From Silene latifolia (lineage: Eukaryota > Streptophyta > Magnoliopsida > Caryophyllales > Caryophyllaceae), in assembly GCF_048544455.1 (NCBI RefSeq), contig NC_133532.1, positions 15,502,948 to 15,566,947 of the forward strand: a stretch of 64,000 bases of DNA, written 5' to 3'. Each line of letters begins with the position of its first letter. The first letter of the stretch is position 1. The notes beneath the pieces were generated by a model that was not told where the DNA came from, did not search any database, and saw only the letters and a program-made list of their open reading frames with translations. Positions 1 to 10,371 of this stretch are shown here, in pieces. The position numbers were made by a program, and so were the translations under genes.

Positions 1-116
1 CGGGAGCTCTTTGGGAAAAAGCGCTTGGGTAGTCTTCGAGAAATAATTGCGAGTAGCAGGACACAGGCGGGAACTGCTGAGGGGAAATCTGCTTGGGTAG
101 ATGTTAATCCTCACGT

Positions 117-222
117 CTTGAGAGGGACAGTACGTCCGCTTACTCTCGCTGGAGACATGATTGGGAATTATTCTTCTTGTCATGAGAGGGAAGTATATCC
201 GCTTACTCTCGCTGGAGACATA
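117..222. repeat. Two-unit tandem repeat in the 3' non-coding region of A
   Basis: Two similar units of about 42 bp (about 117-158 and 182-222), each with a GAGAGGGA start and a CCGCTTACTCTCGCTGGAGA core, separated by a short spacer. The same pair occurs in element C near 16001-16110, so it is a family feature. The region 1-423 has no gene that I can support. Confidence 0.7.
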
Positions 223-423
223 ATGAAAGTGTGTCGAATTCTGTGAAGGAATAAATGCTCGTTGCGACAAGCAAAAGGTCTTGGAAATGCGGGCCGGAAC
301 GAAAGAAAATCGTCAAACGGACCAAAAGAATAAAATAGCATCGGGGAAGAGGCGCACCAAAGATGGGCCCACAAATAACGAATTCATAACGAATTTTTGA
401 AAATCAGTATGGAGGGAACACAA

Positions 424-487
424 GGAAGAGGCGCAGCAAGAGTTGCGTCTCTTGGAAGAGGCGCAGCGCCTGCTGCGTCTATTCCCC
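424..487. repeat. GC-rich double hairpin module upstream of antisense gene 1 (copy A)
   Basis: Two consecutive imperfect inverted repeats of the form AGGCGCAGCA..TGCGTCT, followed by ATTCCC. The same module lies at 4281-4342 in A, at two equivalent places in C and three times in every LTR of the A/C family. It lies about 130 bp upstream of the antisense gene's first ATG. Function unknown. Confidence 0.7.
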
Positions 488-620
488 AAAGTGATTTTTC
501 TGCGTAAAAACGCGATGAATCAGAGGTTTATATTCATTTGCTCGAAACACAAATCACACAATTTCTCTCTCAAATCTTCACCATTTCCGCCAAGGTTTGA
601 TCCAAAAGCTTGCATTAATC

Positions 621-3576
621 ATGACTAATCGAGGTATGTGTCTCATTCTTGCATTAATCGTCTATATTTGTCCAATTTTGAGCCGAAAAATCTAGGGTTT
701 ATGACCCATTTGATCGAAATTTTGGGGCTTTTCCCCCAAACGCATTTGCTTTGTCGAATTGACATTAGAAATGGATAGTAGGTAGTATTAGGAACATAAC
801 CATGTATTTGTCTTGGATTTTTGTTAAGTTTTGAGCCTTTGAGTGAAATTTGAGACGGTTTTACAGCTAAACCGTAAATTGCTTCGAAAATAGCCTTAGG
901 ATTGCCCATTTGCGATGAAACTCGATATTTGGGATCCTTGAATGATGGGTAAACTTTCTACCATCTCGAAATTTTGATTTGTGACAGCTTTTTCAGGACA
1001 CTTTTCTAGGGCATAATCACCGTTATAACGAAATGCTGCCGAAATTTTGACTCGAACCCGGGACTAGGCTTCAAGTTAGGCTTGACTTGACCCAAATTAC
1101 CACATGAGTGGTCGGGTAGATGGGAATATGGCCAAGGATGGCAAGAAAAGAGCGGTTTCAGGGCTTCCTAAGGCTCGAAAATCCCTTAACCAAGGCTTGT
1201 CGTCACGTGACGCGGCCTAAATTTGCTTTAACGTTGCAGGTGATGAGGCTTCTACTTCTGGGAGAGCTCCCATGGAGATAGACGTTGCTACTGTCGAGGA
1301 GGCTTTAGAGCAGGCCTTCACCGCTGCGGTGATGGCTGCTGGGGACGGGGTCCATGAGGAGGCCGTCAGCTGAGATAAGCTCCTGCGTGGGCTGAGACTT
1401 GGGAGAGCAGGCACCTGGTGTGGGCTGCAGAGGGTCACCTGTCCTACAGGACGGTGAAGAGCTTGGTAAATAGGAATTCACTACTCATTAACCATCCTCT
1501 TTCATTCATTTGTTCAAATTTCTTTCAAATTTCATTCAAAACTAAAGATAGCTTTTGTTTCAAATCACAATAGGAGGCCGGGAACATCAGGTCGTTCTCG
1601 GGTTACACGACAGCGATGGAGCACTACGAGCGGCTGTCGGCGGAGGAGAGGGCCATGATCGAGCGTGGAGCGTTCGGTCCTTTGGTTCAGGTCTAGAGGG
1701 ACATCGCGAAGAGGAAGTTGCGGGCTAACCTTAGCCTGGTCCGCGCTTTCTTGGACCGATTCTGGGATACGACTTCCACGTTTTACATGCCTTTCGGTGA
1801 GGTGGGAGTCACTCTGGAGGACTACGGCGTGATTTCTGGTCTGCCGTGCGGGACCGAGGAGGTGGAGTGGTCGGAGACTGCCATGAGGGCGGATTCGGCC
1901 GAGACGAGGAGATTGATCGGCTGAAACTTGTCGCCGAAGGCTGTTACAGTGCCGGGTTTGATACCCAGTTCCTACGTTCGAGACTACTTTGCGGGGAAGA
2001 CCCCGGCGCTGGTGACGATTGACGGGAGGGAGACGGCTCCTCCTCCTGTCTGGTGAGCAGAGGGCTCGTTTTGCTGGCTCGTGGTTTCGTCTTCGATTTA
2101 CCTCGAGACAAGGGCGAGAGGTCTGTCGACGAAGCTTCTTCCCTTCCTTTCGACCGAGTTCCCTAGGGCGTTGGGACCGGGTCATCTGCTGGTTTCGCGG
2201 TCTTCATCCGCTTCATGAGGGCCATGGTTCGTCCGGAGTTGATGGAGAAGGGACTTCTCCTGGTCTTGCTGTCGGCCCGGACTCTTCTTGGAGGTATGAA
2301 CCTTCCTTTAGACCAAAATTAATTCCTTTCTTTATCAAATCACGAAAGATCGTTATTGATTATTTTGCTTTACAGGCGTGGGTGTACTCCTACTTCCCGG
2401 GCTTCGCGCCCAAGAGGACGGAGCCGCTGGAGAGAGCCTATCCCGTGGTGAGGGATTGGGTGATGTGTCGGACGAAGAGCAAGCGTTCTTCTCACAACGT
2501 CTACCGGCGGGATGTGAACGCTCTTCAGCTGGACAGCGTGAGCATCTCACTTATATTCACTCGTGCTTCTTATATTTGCTTTTAATTGATCGTAGGAATG
2601 ATCCTTGTTTTATCTTGTCACAGTGGGTGCCTGACCTTGGGCGGAGTACGCTGGAGCGCCTCCTTTCGTGGTTGAGGTCCTTCGGCCCAGGAGCCCGAGC
2701 CGACTGCTGTTGAGGACGTCGATGGGTCCTGTGTGGTACTTGGGCGAGCGCTTGGCTCGTCAGTGCTCTCGGGACGTGTTGACGGTTCCCGTCGATCCTC
2801 CCAGGACGATGTTTAGGGAGCCTTCGGAGGCTGAGAGGGAGGCGGACTTGGCTGGTGCCAGTGGTGACGCCCTCCTTCTTCCTGGCGAGGACTACTCGGC
2901 GTTCCTTTACGGGAGGTTGGCGATCGGCGGTAGTGGTGAGCATCTTTTATTCTTCCTCTTGATTTGATTTTGAGAATTATGATGAAAGATCATCGATTAA
3001 TGAGAACCATTTGTCTTTGCAAGAGGTCGAGGCGGCGGGCATCGAGCCCCCAGAGTACCCCGAGACCCTCGAGTACACTGATGCGACCGGGAGGACGACG
3101 ATCTCCGAGCTGCGTGACTTCGACGTAGCTGTGACGGATGCTGGCCTGGACGATTGGCAGCATCTGATTCGGAGGGTGAGCCTCTAACTTGTATAACTTT
3201 TGTGTAAGAACACATTTGATTTTGTTCAATTGTTGAGAATTTTTTTTGAAAATACAGGTCGCGCCGTCTCGGTTCGTGGCGTTGTGGAGGGTGGCCAACC
3301 GACTGCGAGCTACTGCCGTCGAGGCACTTGTCGGCGGTCGAGGTCGTCAGGTATGAACCTTACGCCTAGTTCCTTTTTTATTTTTGATTTTTCGATTTTG
3401 CTTGAATCGATTGACATGAGCCAATTTATTGTTTACAGGGTGACCGCGAGCTGGAGCGAGAGTTGACCCAGTCTCGAGAGGAGACAGATCGCTTGTTAAG
3501 GGAGCTCGAGGTTCGGGACGCCGAGATCGTCGTTCTTGCGGCGAGAGTGGTAGAGTTGGAGGGCGCCCAGCAGTAG
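621..3576 (+). pseudogene. Antisense gene 1 of element A: spliced plant-mobile-domain-like protein with C-terminal coiled coil (damaged)
   Basis: Runs opposite to gag-pol. I read eight exons with GT..AG boundaries: 621-633 (ATG, encodes MTNR plus one base), 1240-1465, 1574-2293, 2376-2537, 2624-2935, about 3026-3175, 3258-3350 and 3439-3576 (TAG). The splice from exon 1 to exon 2 is phase-consistent and gives MTNRGDEASTSGRAPMEID. Exon 3 holds the PMD-like signature (TTSTFYMPFGEVGVTLEDYG, then GLP); exon 4 carries AWVYSYFPGFAPKRTEP. The last exon encodes a heptad-rich, Glu/Arg-rich helix (RELERELTQSREET..LRELEVRDAEI), a likely coiled coil. Lesions in this copy: TAG at 1694-1696 where C has TGG, TGA at about 1922 where C has TGG, and frame problems in exon 2. 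The PMD assignment is from motif memory, not a search. The same exon order is conserved in C. Role in the element unknown. Confidence 0.7.
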
Positions 3577-4280
3577 TTTTGTGTAGTTTTTTTTTGTCGT
3601 ATTTTGTACATTTGGACATTGATTTTGAACATTTTTGGACTTTGTTTGGGGCTCGAGCCCCCAGTTTGTACATTTCCTTCGTTTGGTGTATATACGACGG
3701 CCTGAGTGCCTTTGCTGCTGGGTTGTGTTGCTTGTACATGCAGGTTAGTTTCGAACAGGTTTGGTAGATGACGGTTTACGCCGTCATGCTGCCGAAATTT
3801 ATATAGAAACACGCAAAGCATACATTTATATATACATATGGCCTTAATTAGCGCAAAACGAGTGACTCAAAAGAATGCAAAAATGCAAAAATTTTGCCGG
3901 AAATGACCGGACGGTAGGGAGGGTTACCCCCTAAAAAAAAGAAAAAAAAGGAAATCTATAAGTTAGAAATGTAGAAATGAAATTAAGAAATTAAAAATTA
4001 ATATATACATGTTGAGATTAAAAATTATTTCCTAAAATGATGGATTGGAATTATTTCCTAAAAAAAGAAAATGAAATTTATTTCCTAAAATGAAAAATGT
4101 GCACGTGTGGTAAAATGGCGAAAATGTCCATGTCGCCTTGAAATGCGTGCCCGCGAAATTAGGGAACCTGAAACATGGTAATCCACTCGTATTTACCAAA
4201 AATAATAACCCGTAGGAATAGGAAATTATTCGCCATGGAATTAGGAAATATCCAACGCGGAACATCACAGAAGTGAAGCT
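3577..4280. other. Spacer between the two antisense genes of A
   Basis: Contains the probable 3' UTR of antisense gene 1, then an A-rich stretch with repeated ATTTCCTAAAA-type motifs (about 4020-4100). No coding sequence seen. The equivalent spacer in C is 19541-20270 and has the same motifs. Confidence 0.6.
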
Positions 4281-4342
4281 GAGGAAGAGGCGCAGCATGA
4301 GCTGCGTCCCTTTGAAGAGGCAAAGAGTCGCGCCCTGTTCCC
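4281..4342. repeat. GC-rich hairpin module upstream of antisense gene 2 (copy A)
   Basis: AGGCGCAGCATGAGCTGCGTCC followed by a second, more degraded unit, ending 39 bp before the TATA box at 4381. It is related to the modules at 424-487 and in the LTRs. It may be part of the promoter. Confidence 0.65.
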
Positions 4343-4377
4343 AAGCCGTCTGTTCGACGGATTTTGGAAACAGAAAT

Positions 4378-4393
4378 TAGTATAAATAGAAGC
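4378..4393 (+). promoter_or_regulatory. TATA-box core promoter of antisense gene 2 (copy A)
   Basis: TAGTATAAATAGAAGC, with the TATAAATA at 4381-4388, lies 87 bp upstream of the ATG at 4475. This 16-mer differs at one base from the minus-strand LTR core TAGTATAAATAGGAGC (TATA at 14720-14727, 31894-31901; 49895-49902 has a slightly changed flank). It is followed by a CT-rich leader. Confidence 0.75.
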
Positions 4394-4474
4394 GCGGATG
4401 GAGCTTTTATTCACATAATTCTTCCGTCTCTTCTTCGTCTATTTACATAAAATTCTCAAAAGAAATTTTTCATC

Positions 4475-5167
4475 ATGAATACTTTGGAGATCCGCTTGAA
4501 GGAATGGACCAACGAATTTTCGAATATGGAGAAGCATGATATGGGTGCTTATAATTTTGGGTCTTTGTTGAGTTTAAAACTCATCAAGGTTGTTAAACCT
4601 TTCTTGGATGCTTGCCTTGACTATTGGGACCCGAATTTCCATGTTTTTGCGTTCCCTGGAGGTGATATCTGCCCCTTTCCTGAAGAAATTGCTGCTATTG
4701 GTGGATGGGATCCCGAACACTTGCCCGTCATTCCTTCTACTTCGCAAGGGTATAAGAGAAAATTTAGAGATTTGCTTGGATTGACTAGACTTGAGGTGGA
4801 CCGCCTAGTTACCTCACCTCAAAGGGTGTGAGAATGTTGGACTTCATAGATCGATTCATCAACAGGGCCGACCCCACCGTTTCTCATGTTGCTAGGCGGA
4901 GGGCATTTGACTTTTGCTTGTTGCACGTGTATATCTTCCAAGGGCATGTTGATGAAGACTTGAGAGGTGATCCCCGTCTTTTGGGCCTTGTTGAGCAGAT
5001 GGAGTGCGCGCAGAGCCCGCCTTGCTTATGCTTAGAAGAGATTATTCTGGGCTTGGATAATAGGAAATCCAACCGCGATCTACCGTATTTGGGGAGTCCC
5101 GTCATTTTGCAGGTAAAAGACATCTTTTCTCTTTTTTTTCTTTTTTTTTTTCGTTTTTTTTTTTTTC

Positions 5168-5219
<52 letters not shown>

Positions 5220-6020
5220 ATGTCTAATACCCGCTTTTGGTAGGTTTGGCTTATGGAACGGCTCCGATTGATCGAGCCCCCAGTTCATGCGCTTTCCTAT
5301 CATGCCCGCTCGATTGCGATGAGGACGAGGTTGTATATGGTGGACTTTACTCGGGTCTGTGATTATTGGAAGAACAAGCTGAAGAGCGACGATGGCCCGT
5401 TGATTAGGTGGGTCGTACCGTGGTGTCACCTCAAGTCCGTCACTGGAGTGTCTTCTTTGGATCCCACTAGGTCCGTGCGCATTCCTGGATTGGAGTTTAT
5501 GGTGTGCATCTTTCCGGAAAGGCTGATAAGACAAGTCGGGCTGAAACAGACGATCCAGAGGCTTGACACCGTCCCGCAGACTGCTATGGTGCTTACTACA
5601 GAGAGCCGGAGAGAGTGGGCCATTAAATGGGCCCAAAGAAACATGTGGTTCTTGAGTTTCTCCGCCAATGCCTTGTGGGTGTCGAATTCTTATCTGAGAT
5701 GGAGAAAGGCTACTACTCCGGAAGAGCGCGAGAAGTTGAGGAAGCGCGAGCCCATTGACTACAAGGTGCGCGAGGTAGAGAAAGAGAAAGAGAAGCATCT
5801 GACAGAGGGAGAAGAAGAAGCCGGGTTTCAAGTTGTTCATCCTTCGAAGAAACCAAAGACTACTCCTATCGCGGAAATGGTGATTGGCAAGAATGGAAAA
5901 GCTAGGCCTCGAGAAAGACCGCTGGTGATTAGGTCTGAAGTGGCGCAAGAGCGTCCGGCTCGAGGTCGTGACAAGAAATATGATAAGAATGACAAGGGCA
6001 AGGGGAAGATAGAGGAATAG
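4475..6020 (+). pseudogene. Antisense gene 2 of element A: PMD/DUF7745-like protein, two exons (one frameshift)
   Basis: Exon 1 4475-5112, intron 5113-5243 (GTAAAA..GGTAG, with a long poly-T), exon 2 5244-6020; the splice CAG|GTTTGG keeps frame (ILQ|VWLMER). In reading order: an N-terminal helical region (MNTLEIRLKEWTNEF), a core with DYWDPNFHVFAFPGGDICPF and EEIAAIGGW, which resembles the substrate-like fold of plant mobile domain/DUF7745 proteins, a middle region with SNALWVS-type tryptophan motifs, and a very basic, glutamate/lysine-rich tail (KYDKNDKGKGKIEE, stop) that may bind nucleic acid or act as a nuclear signal. This copy has a small frameshift near 4815-4830 (CTCACCTCAAAG here, CCCCAAAAG in C), where C reads through. 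It is convergent with pol, whose last codons are at 6566. Family assignment is by eye; function unknown. Confidence 0.72.
5113..5243 (+). other. Intron of antisense gene 2 with very long poly-T
   Basis: Starts GTAAAAGACATC and ends CTTTTGGTAG. It includes an uninterrupted run of 43 T at 5176-5218 preceded by shorter T runs. The copy in C (21112-21204) has the same boundaries and a shorter T tract, so the tract length varies between copies. The poly-T may serve as an exaggerated pyrimidine tract; its exact length is hard to sequence. Confidence 0.8.
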
Positions 6021-6565
6021 CCCGAGTCCTTATTTATTATTTGATTATTATTATTATTATTATTGTAATAAAAAAGGTGGGGTTTTTAGAATCTTAGCCT
6101 ATTCTATTTTTATTATGTAGCTTACTATTATTATTATAAAATGAATAATAAAAAAGGTTAAATGATTATGAAACCGTTTGTGATTTTCTATTTATTATTC
6201 TTGTCGAATTTCAAATGCAATGCAAATGTCCTTCTATTTACATTTTAGATATGGTGGGTTGAATCCCGTGAAGGATTGCCTACGTATTCACTTAAAAAAA
6301 TGAAATCAAACCCTTGCGCGTAGTTCGAGTAAATGTAAAAGAATAATTGTTCTAAGCAAGAGCTTGTAATGAACGTAGAAAATAAGCATGAGCTTTTGCT
6401 TACTCTGAAGGTGCATATTAGTTTATTTGATGATACGAGGATGACGAATTTGTCAAAATGCAAGAGCACAGTGACATTAACTTATTTCAGCTTGGCCAGG
6501 GGCCGTTTATTTAGTGCCACAAGAGCGACACGTGGGGTCACGTGAGGCGCGTTTTTGTTCCTATT
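6021..6565. other. Convergent 3' region between antisense gene 2 and pol (A)
   Basis: AT-rich, with a short ATT repeat (about 6045-6065) and several AATAAA-like signals usable from either strand. No coding sequence seen. The matching stretch in C is 21982-22525. Confidence 0.6.
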
Positions 6566-9072
6566 CTAGGCATAGTACCGTTTCAGTTGATCAAGGTTTG
6601 TTGGGTTTGAAAACTCATTCCCATCTAGGTCTGTTATTCTAACCGCACCCCTTGGGAGTATGGATTTGATTAGAAATGGTCCGGCCCAATTAGGTTTGAA
6701 TTTTCCCCGTGGGTCAACAGGTAGAAGAGCTCTAACCGATTTGAGCACTAAGTCTCCTTCTTTGATGTTCCTTGGCCTAACCTTTTGTTGAAAGCTCGTT
6801 TGATACGTGCTTGATATGTTTGGACATTATGCAAGGCGCGTAGCCTATGTTCATCTAGGAGGATGAGTTCTTCATATCTATCCCTCTTCCAATCGGCTTC
6901 TGGGATTTGACTTTCGAGTAAAATACGCAAGGATGGTATTTCTAGCTCGACTGGTTGTACAGCTTCCATGCCGTAGGTCAAATAGAAAGGAGTAGCCCCA
7001 GTGGGCGTCCTGACAGATGTACGATACCCCCATAAAGCAAAGGGTATCTTGCTTGGCCAATCTCTATAGTTGTCAATCATTTTCTTGAGAATCGTGACAA
7101 CATTCTTGTTTGCCGCCTCTACCGCGCCGTTAGTCTGTGGTCTATATGGCGAAGAGTGGTGATGCTTAATCTTGTATTTGGCTAGCAATTGCTCGGCCTC
7201 AGCTTGGAAATGTGATCCGTTATCACTAATGATCTCATGCGGGCAACCATATCGACAGATGATGTTGTTTTGTATGAACTTTGCCACATTTTTAGCCGTA
7301 AGACCAGTATAGGAAGCCGCTTCTACCCATTTGGTGAAATAGTCAATTGCTACTAGAATGAAACAGTGACCTCCTGTTCCGGCTGGGGTTATCTTCCCGA
7401 TTATGTAAATTCCCCATGCAGAAAATGGCCAAGGGGATGTCATTGTATAGAGTAATGAAGGAGGGACATGTTGTACATTCCCGAAGATTTGGCAATTGTG
7501 GCAATGTCTTACGTATTTGATGCAATCGGATTCCATTGTGGTCCAATAATATCCCAAACGTGTGATTTTCTTTGTCATCATGGGCCCACTCATGTGAGGA
7601 CCGCATTCTCCATCGTGGACTTCTTCCATCACCTTTCGTGCCTGTGAATGATCAAGGCAACGTAGGACTACACCAAGGGGTGTTCTTTTGTATAATTCTC
7701 CTTGCATGAGAACGTATTGGGAAGCTAGTAGGCGTATAGCACGTTGTCCCCTCTTGTCCATATCCGGTGGATAGGTACCATTAAGCTTAAAATTCAGGAT
7801 TGCTTGGAACAAGGGTTCCTGTGCGATCTCTTCTTCATCGGTGATTTGGTGGACATAAGCCGGCTCTGACCGTCGTTCGATGCACAAAGGCATTTCCACC
7901 ATGTGATCTGGCATATTGATCAAAGATGCAAGTTTCGCAAGAGCGTCTGCAAATTGATTTTCCTCCCGAGATAGGTGTAGGTAGGTTATGTGATCAAAGA
8001 ATTGAGCGACTTGGTCTATTCTAGCCTGATAAGGTGCGAGGCTCTCACTTCGGATTTTCCAAGATCCTGTAACTTGATTGATGATCAGTGATGAATCCCC
8101 ATGTACTCGGAGGTTTTTAATGCCTAAGCTCACTGCCGCTTGTAGTCCAATGAGACAAGCTTCGTACTCTGCGGCATTGTTTGTCACCTCGAAGTCGAGT
8201 TTGACAGCAATTGGTGTATGCTCGCCTTCAGGAGAAATGAGCAACACTCCTATTCCGAATCCTCTTAAGTTCGATGCTCCATCAAAGTACAGGTCCCAGG
8301 AGTCTACATCAGTTTGGAGTATATCCTCGTCTGGAAATGACCAAGTATCTATTGTTTGTGCGTCATTGATAGGATTTTCTGCGAAAAAATCGGCGACGGT
8401 GCGACCTTTTATAACTTTCAGTGGTACGTATTTGAGGTCGAATTCTGAGAGCATCAGGGTCCATCTTGCTAGACGTCCGTTGAGGACGGGTTTCTCGAAG
8501 AGGTATTTGACCGGATCCATTTTGGAGTATATTTTGACGGAGTAGCTAAGCATGTAATGGCGTAGCTTCTTCGTTGCCCACACAAGAGCGAGGCATGTCT
8601 TTTCGAGTTGTGAGTATTTGCACTCGTATTCCAGGAACTTCTTAATAAGATAGTAGATAGCTCTTTCTTCACTTCCTACAGTTTGAGCCAGCATGGCACC
8701 CATGGCTGTTTCAGTTACTGTGAGATATAAACCAAGAGGTTGATCTCGTTGTGGTGGCATGAGCACTGGTGGTTTAGCCAATATCTCTTTGATTCGGTCG
8801 AATGCCTTTTTACAATCATCATCCCACATGGTGTGGTCTGTTTTCTTGAGTTTCTTGAAGATAGGCTCGCAAATCATCGTAAGTTTTGATATGAATCGAC
8901 TTATATACTGCACTTTTCCCAGGAATCCTCTGACTTCTTTTTCTGTTTGAGGTTGTGGCATTTCGATCAGAGCTTTGATTTTGGAAGGATCTATTTCTAT
9001 ACCTCGTTAGCTAACAACGTATCCCAGGAGTTTGCCAGATGTTACCCCGAATGTGCATTTCTGAGGATTGAG
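6566..9072 (-). pseudogene. pol of element A, 3' part: RT end, RNase H, second (aRNH) RNase H, integrase
   Basis: Continues from 43017 after removal of element B. Near the start (9007-9009) a CAA codon of C is TAA here. One long frame (8961-6748) holds the RT connection with RNase H 1 (TETAMGAMLAQTVGSEERAI), then the second RNase H (LYFDGASN.., NNAAEYEA, HGDSSLI), typical of Tat elements. Next comes the integrase zinc region (HDGECGPHMSG..CHNCQ) and the DDE core (ISDNGSHFQ, HSSPYRPQTNGAVEAANK). A frameshift at about 6748 separates the C-terminal GPF/Y module (NWAGPFLIKSI, 6748-6566). The first catalytic Asp of the integrase core is Tyr here (WGIYIIG, codon at 7405-7407; C has WGIDIIG). This copy could not supply an active integrase as read. 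Confidence 0.88.
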
Positions 9073-10371
9073 TGTAATACTCCGTATTTATAAGTCTTGG
9101 GGTACTCTATCGAGTAGGCCTTACTCTGTCGAGTAAGGGTAAGTTGCGTTTTAGAAAAGTTTCTGACCTGTTGGGTACTCGATCGAGTAGCTGGGATACT
9201 CGATCGAGTACCTTGGGTACTCGATCGAGTAGCCGGTTTTACTGGGAGTTTTCTCGGGTTTTGTTAATTATGCGATTAAGATATATAACCTTCGTCGTCA
9301 TTATTCTAAACACTTTTGTAAAAACCTAAATTACCGTTTAAGAGAGAAAGCAAGCAAGTTCTTCATCTTAATCGCATTATTAGCAATCCCGGAGTTTGGA
9401 AGGTCGGTTCTCAGCGTTGATTATACCGTTGAGTTCCTTGCGTCGAGGGTAAGATCTATGTACCCTTTTTGTTGTCTTTCCTTTGAATTGGTTAAACCCT
9501 AATATAGGAATTTGGGGGTTTTTGAGTAGTATGTGATTTGGTAGCATTTATGTGTATGTATGATAGGAGGAGGATTTGTAGAAGAGGCTTTTTGATACTG
9601 GTTGTAGAGACCGTCGATTGTTATGCTTTCGGTAGGATTTCTTTCAAAAGTATTAGTCCCATAATGGGATGATTGTTGACGTGTTGTGGTTGATTGAATA
9701 ATATAGTAATTGTATTGTGACGGTTTGTTGATTGTGATTGTTTGTCTCTGGTTCTCGAGGCGTGTCCTCGGTGAGTGGAGTCACTGCGGGAGTGGCTTCA
9801 CGCCCTAGTTCATATACGTGGAACCCGCCACAGAAGGGATGTACATTAATGGACGGGGTTATCGCTCATTATGAGGAGCGGGGATTTTGGGTACGGTGCT
9901 GCGGTCCCCAGCTGGCAGGGCTGGTCCAGTGGGACGTCGGTGATGGAGATTGTTGGAATTGGTGTGGTTGTGTGTGTGTGACAGTTAAGCTGTCTGTTTA
10001 TCTTATTGTTGATATATATTGAGTTGTGTGATTAATCGACCGGTTGTTGTTTTGTAAACTGCGGTGATCCATTCGGGGATGGTGAGCAGATATTGAGCAG
10101 GTATGAGATGAGTACTGGGATAGCTGGGATTGGCACGATATGATGATAGAAGTCTTCCGCTGTAACTTAGTAGTTTCTTTACATTTCAGTTAGAACAGTA
10201 AACAGTCAGTTTGAGAACATGTATTTGTACTTTTGGTTTTGGTTTCGAGATTGTAACCTTTCACTAAGTGTTTCTATTTAAACGTTGTTTCTTTATTGTT
10301 TATTTGATTATCATTGCCTCGGGTAACCGAGATGGTAATATCTTCATACCTGAGTGGTCCTGGTAAGGCAC
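9073..10371 (+). repeat. Left (5') LTR of element B, 3' end damaged
   Basis: Aligns with 41664-43016 up to GGTAAGGCACTT, then diverges: the right copy continues GGAGTATGGGGGTGTTACA while the left reads TGTGTTATCGAG. The last roughly 20 bp of the LTR and any primer binding site are absent. It contains the palindromic 14-mer cluster. Confidence 0.8.
9103..9231. repeat. Cluster of 14-bp palindromes in the left LTR of B
   Basis: Perfect palindrome TACTCGATCGAGTA at 9176-9189, 9197-9210 and 9218-9231, and two degenerate copies at 9103-9116 (TACTCTATCGAGTA) and 9122-9135 (TACTCTGTCGAGTA). The right LTR has four perfect and two degenerate copies. They lie within 160 bp of the LTR start, the U3 position. 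Confidence 0.95.

Noticed and set aside
25-246. 73-residue frame at the left window edge
   Set aside because: Consists of the tandem repeat translated twice; not kept in the aligned region of C.
1565-2185. 206-residue minus-strand open frame
   Set aside because: Lies opposite exon 3 of antisense gene 1, is Arg/Pro-rich as expected for the complement of GC-rich coding DNA, and has no conserved counterpart over the same extent in C.
4884-5948. 354-residue minus-strand open frame with a long poly-lysine
   Set aside because: It is the complement of antisense gene 2; the lysines are the complement of the intronic poly-T. No family motifs on this strand.
9103-9231. Regularly spaced short repeats as a possible CRISPR array
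   Set aside because: Units are 14-bp palindromes with 7-bp spacers inside a plant LTR; spacing and context are unlike CRISPR.
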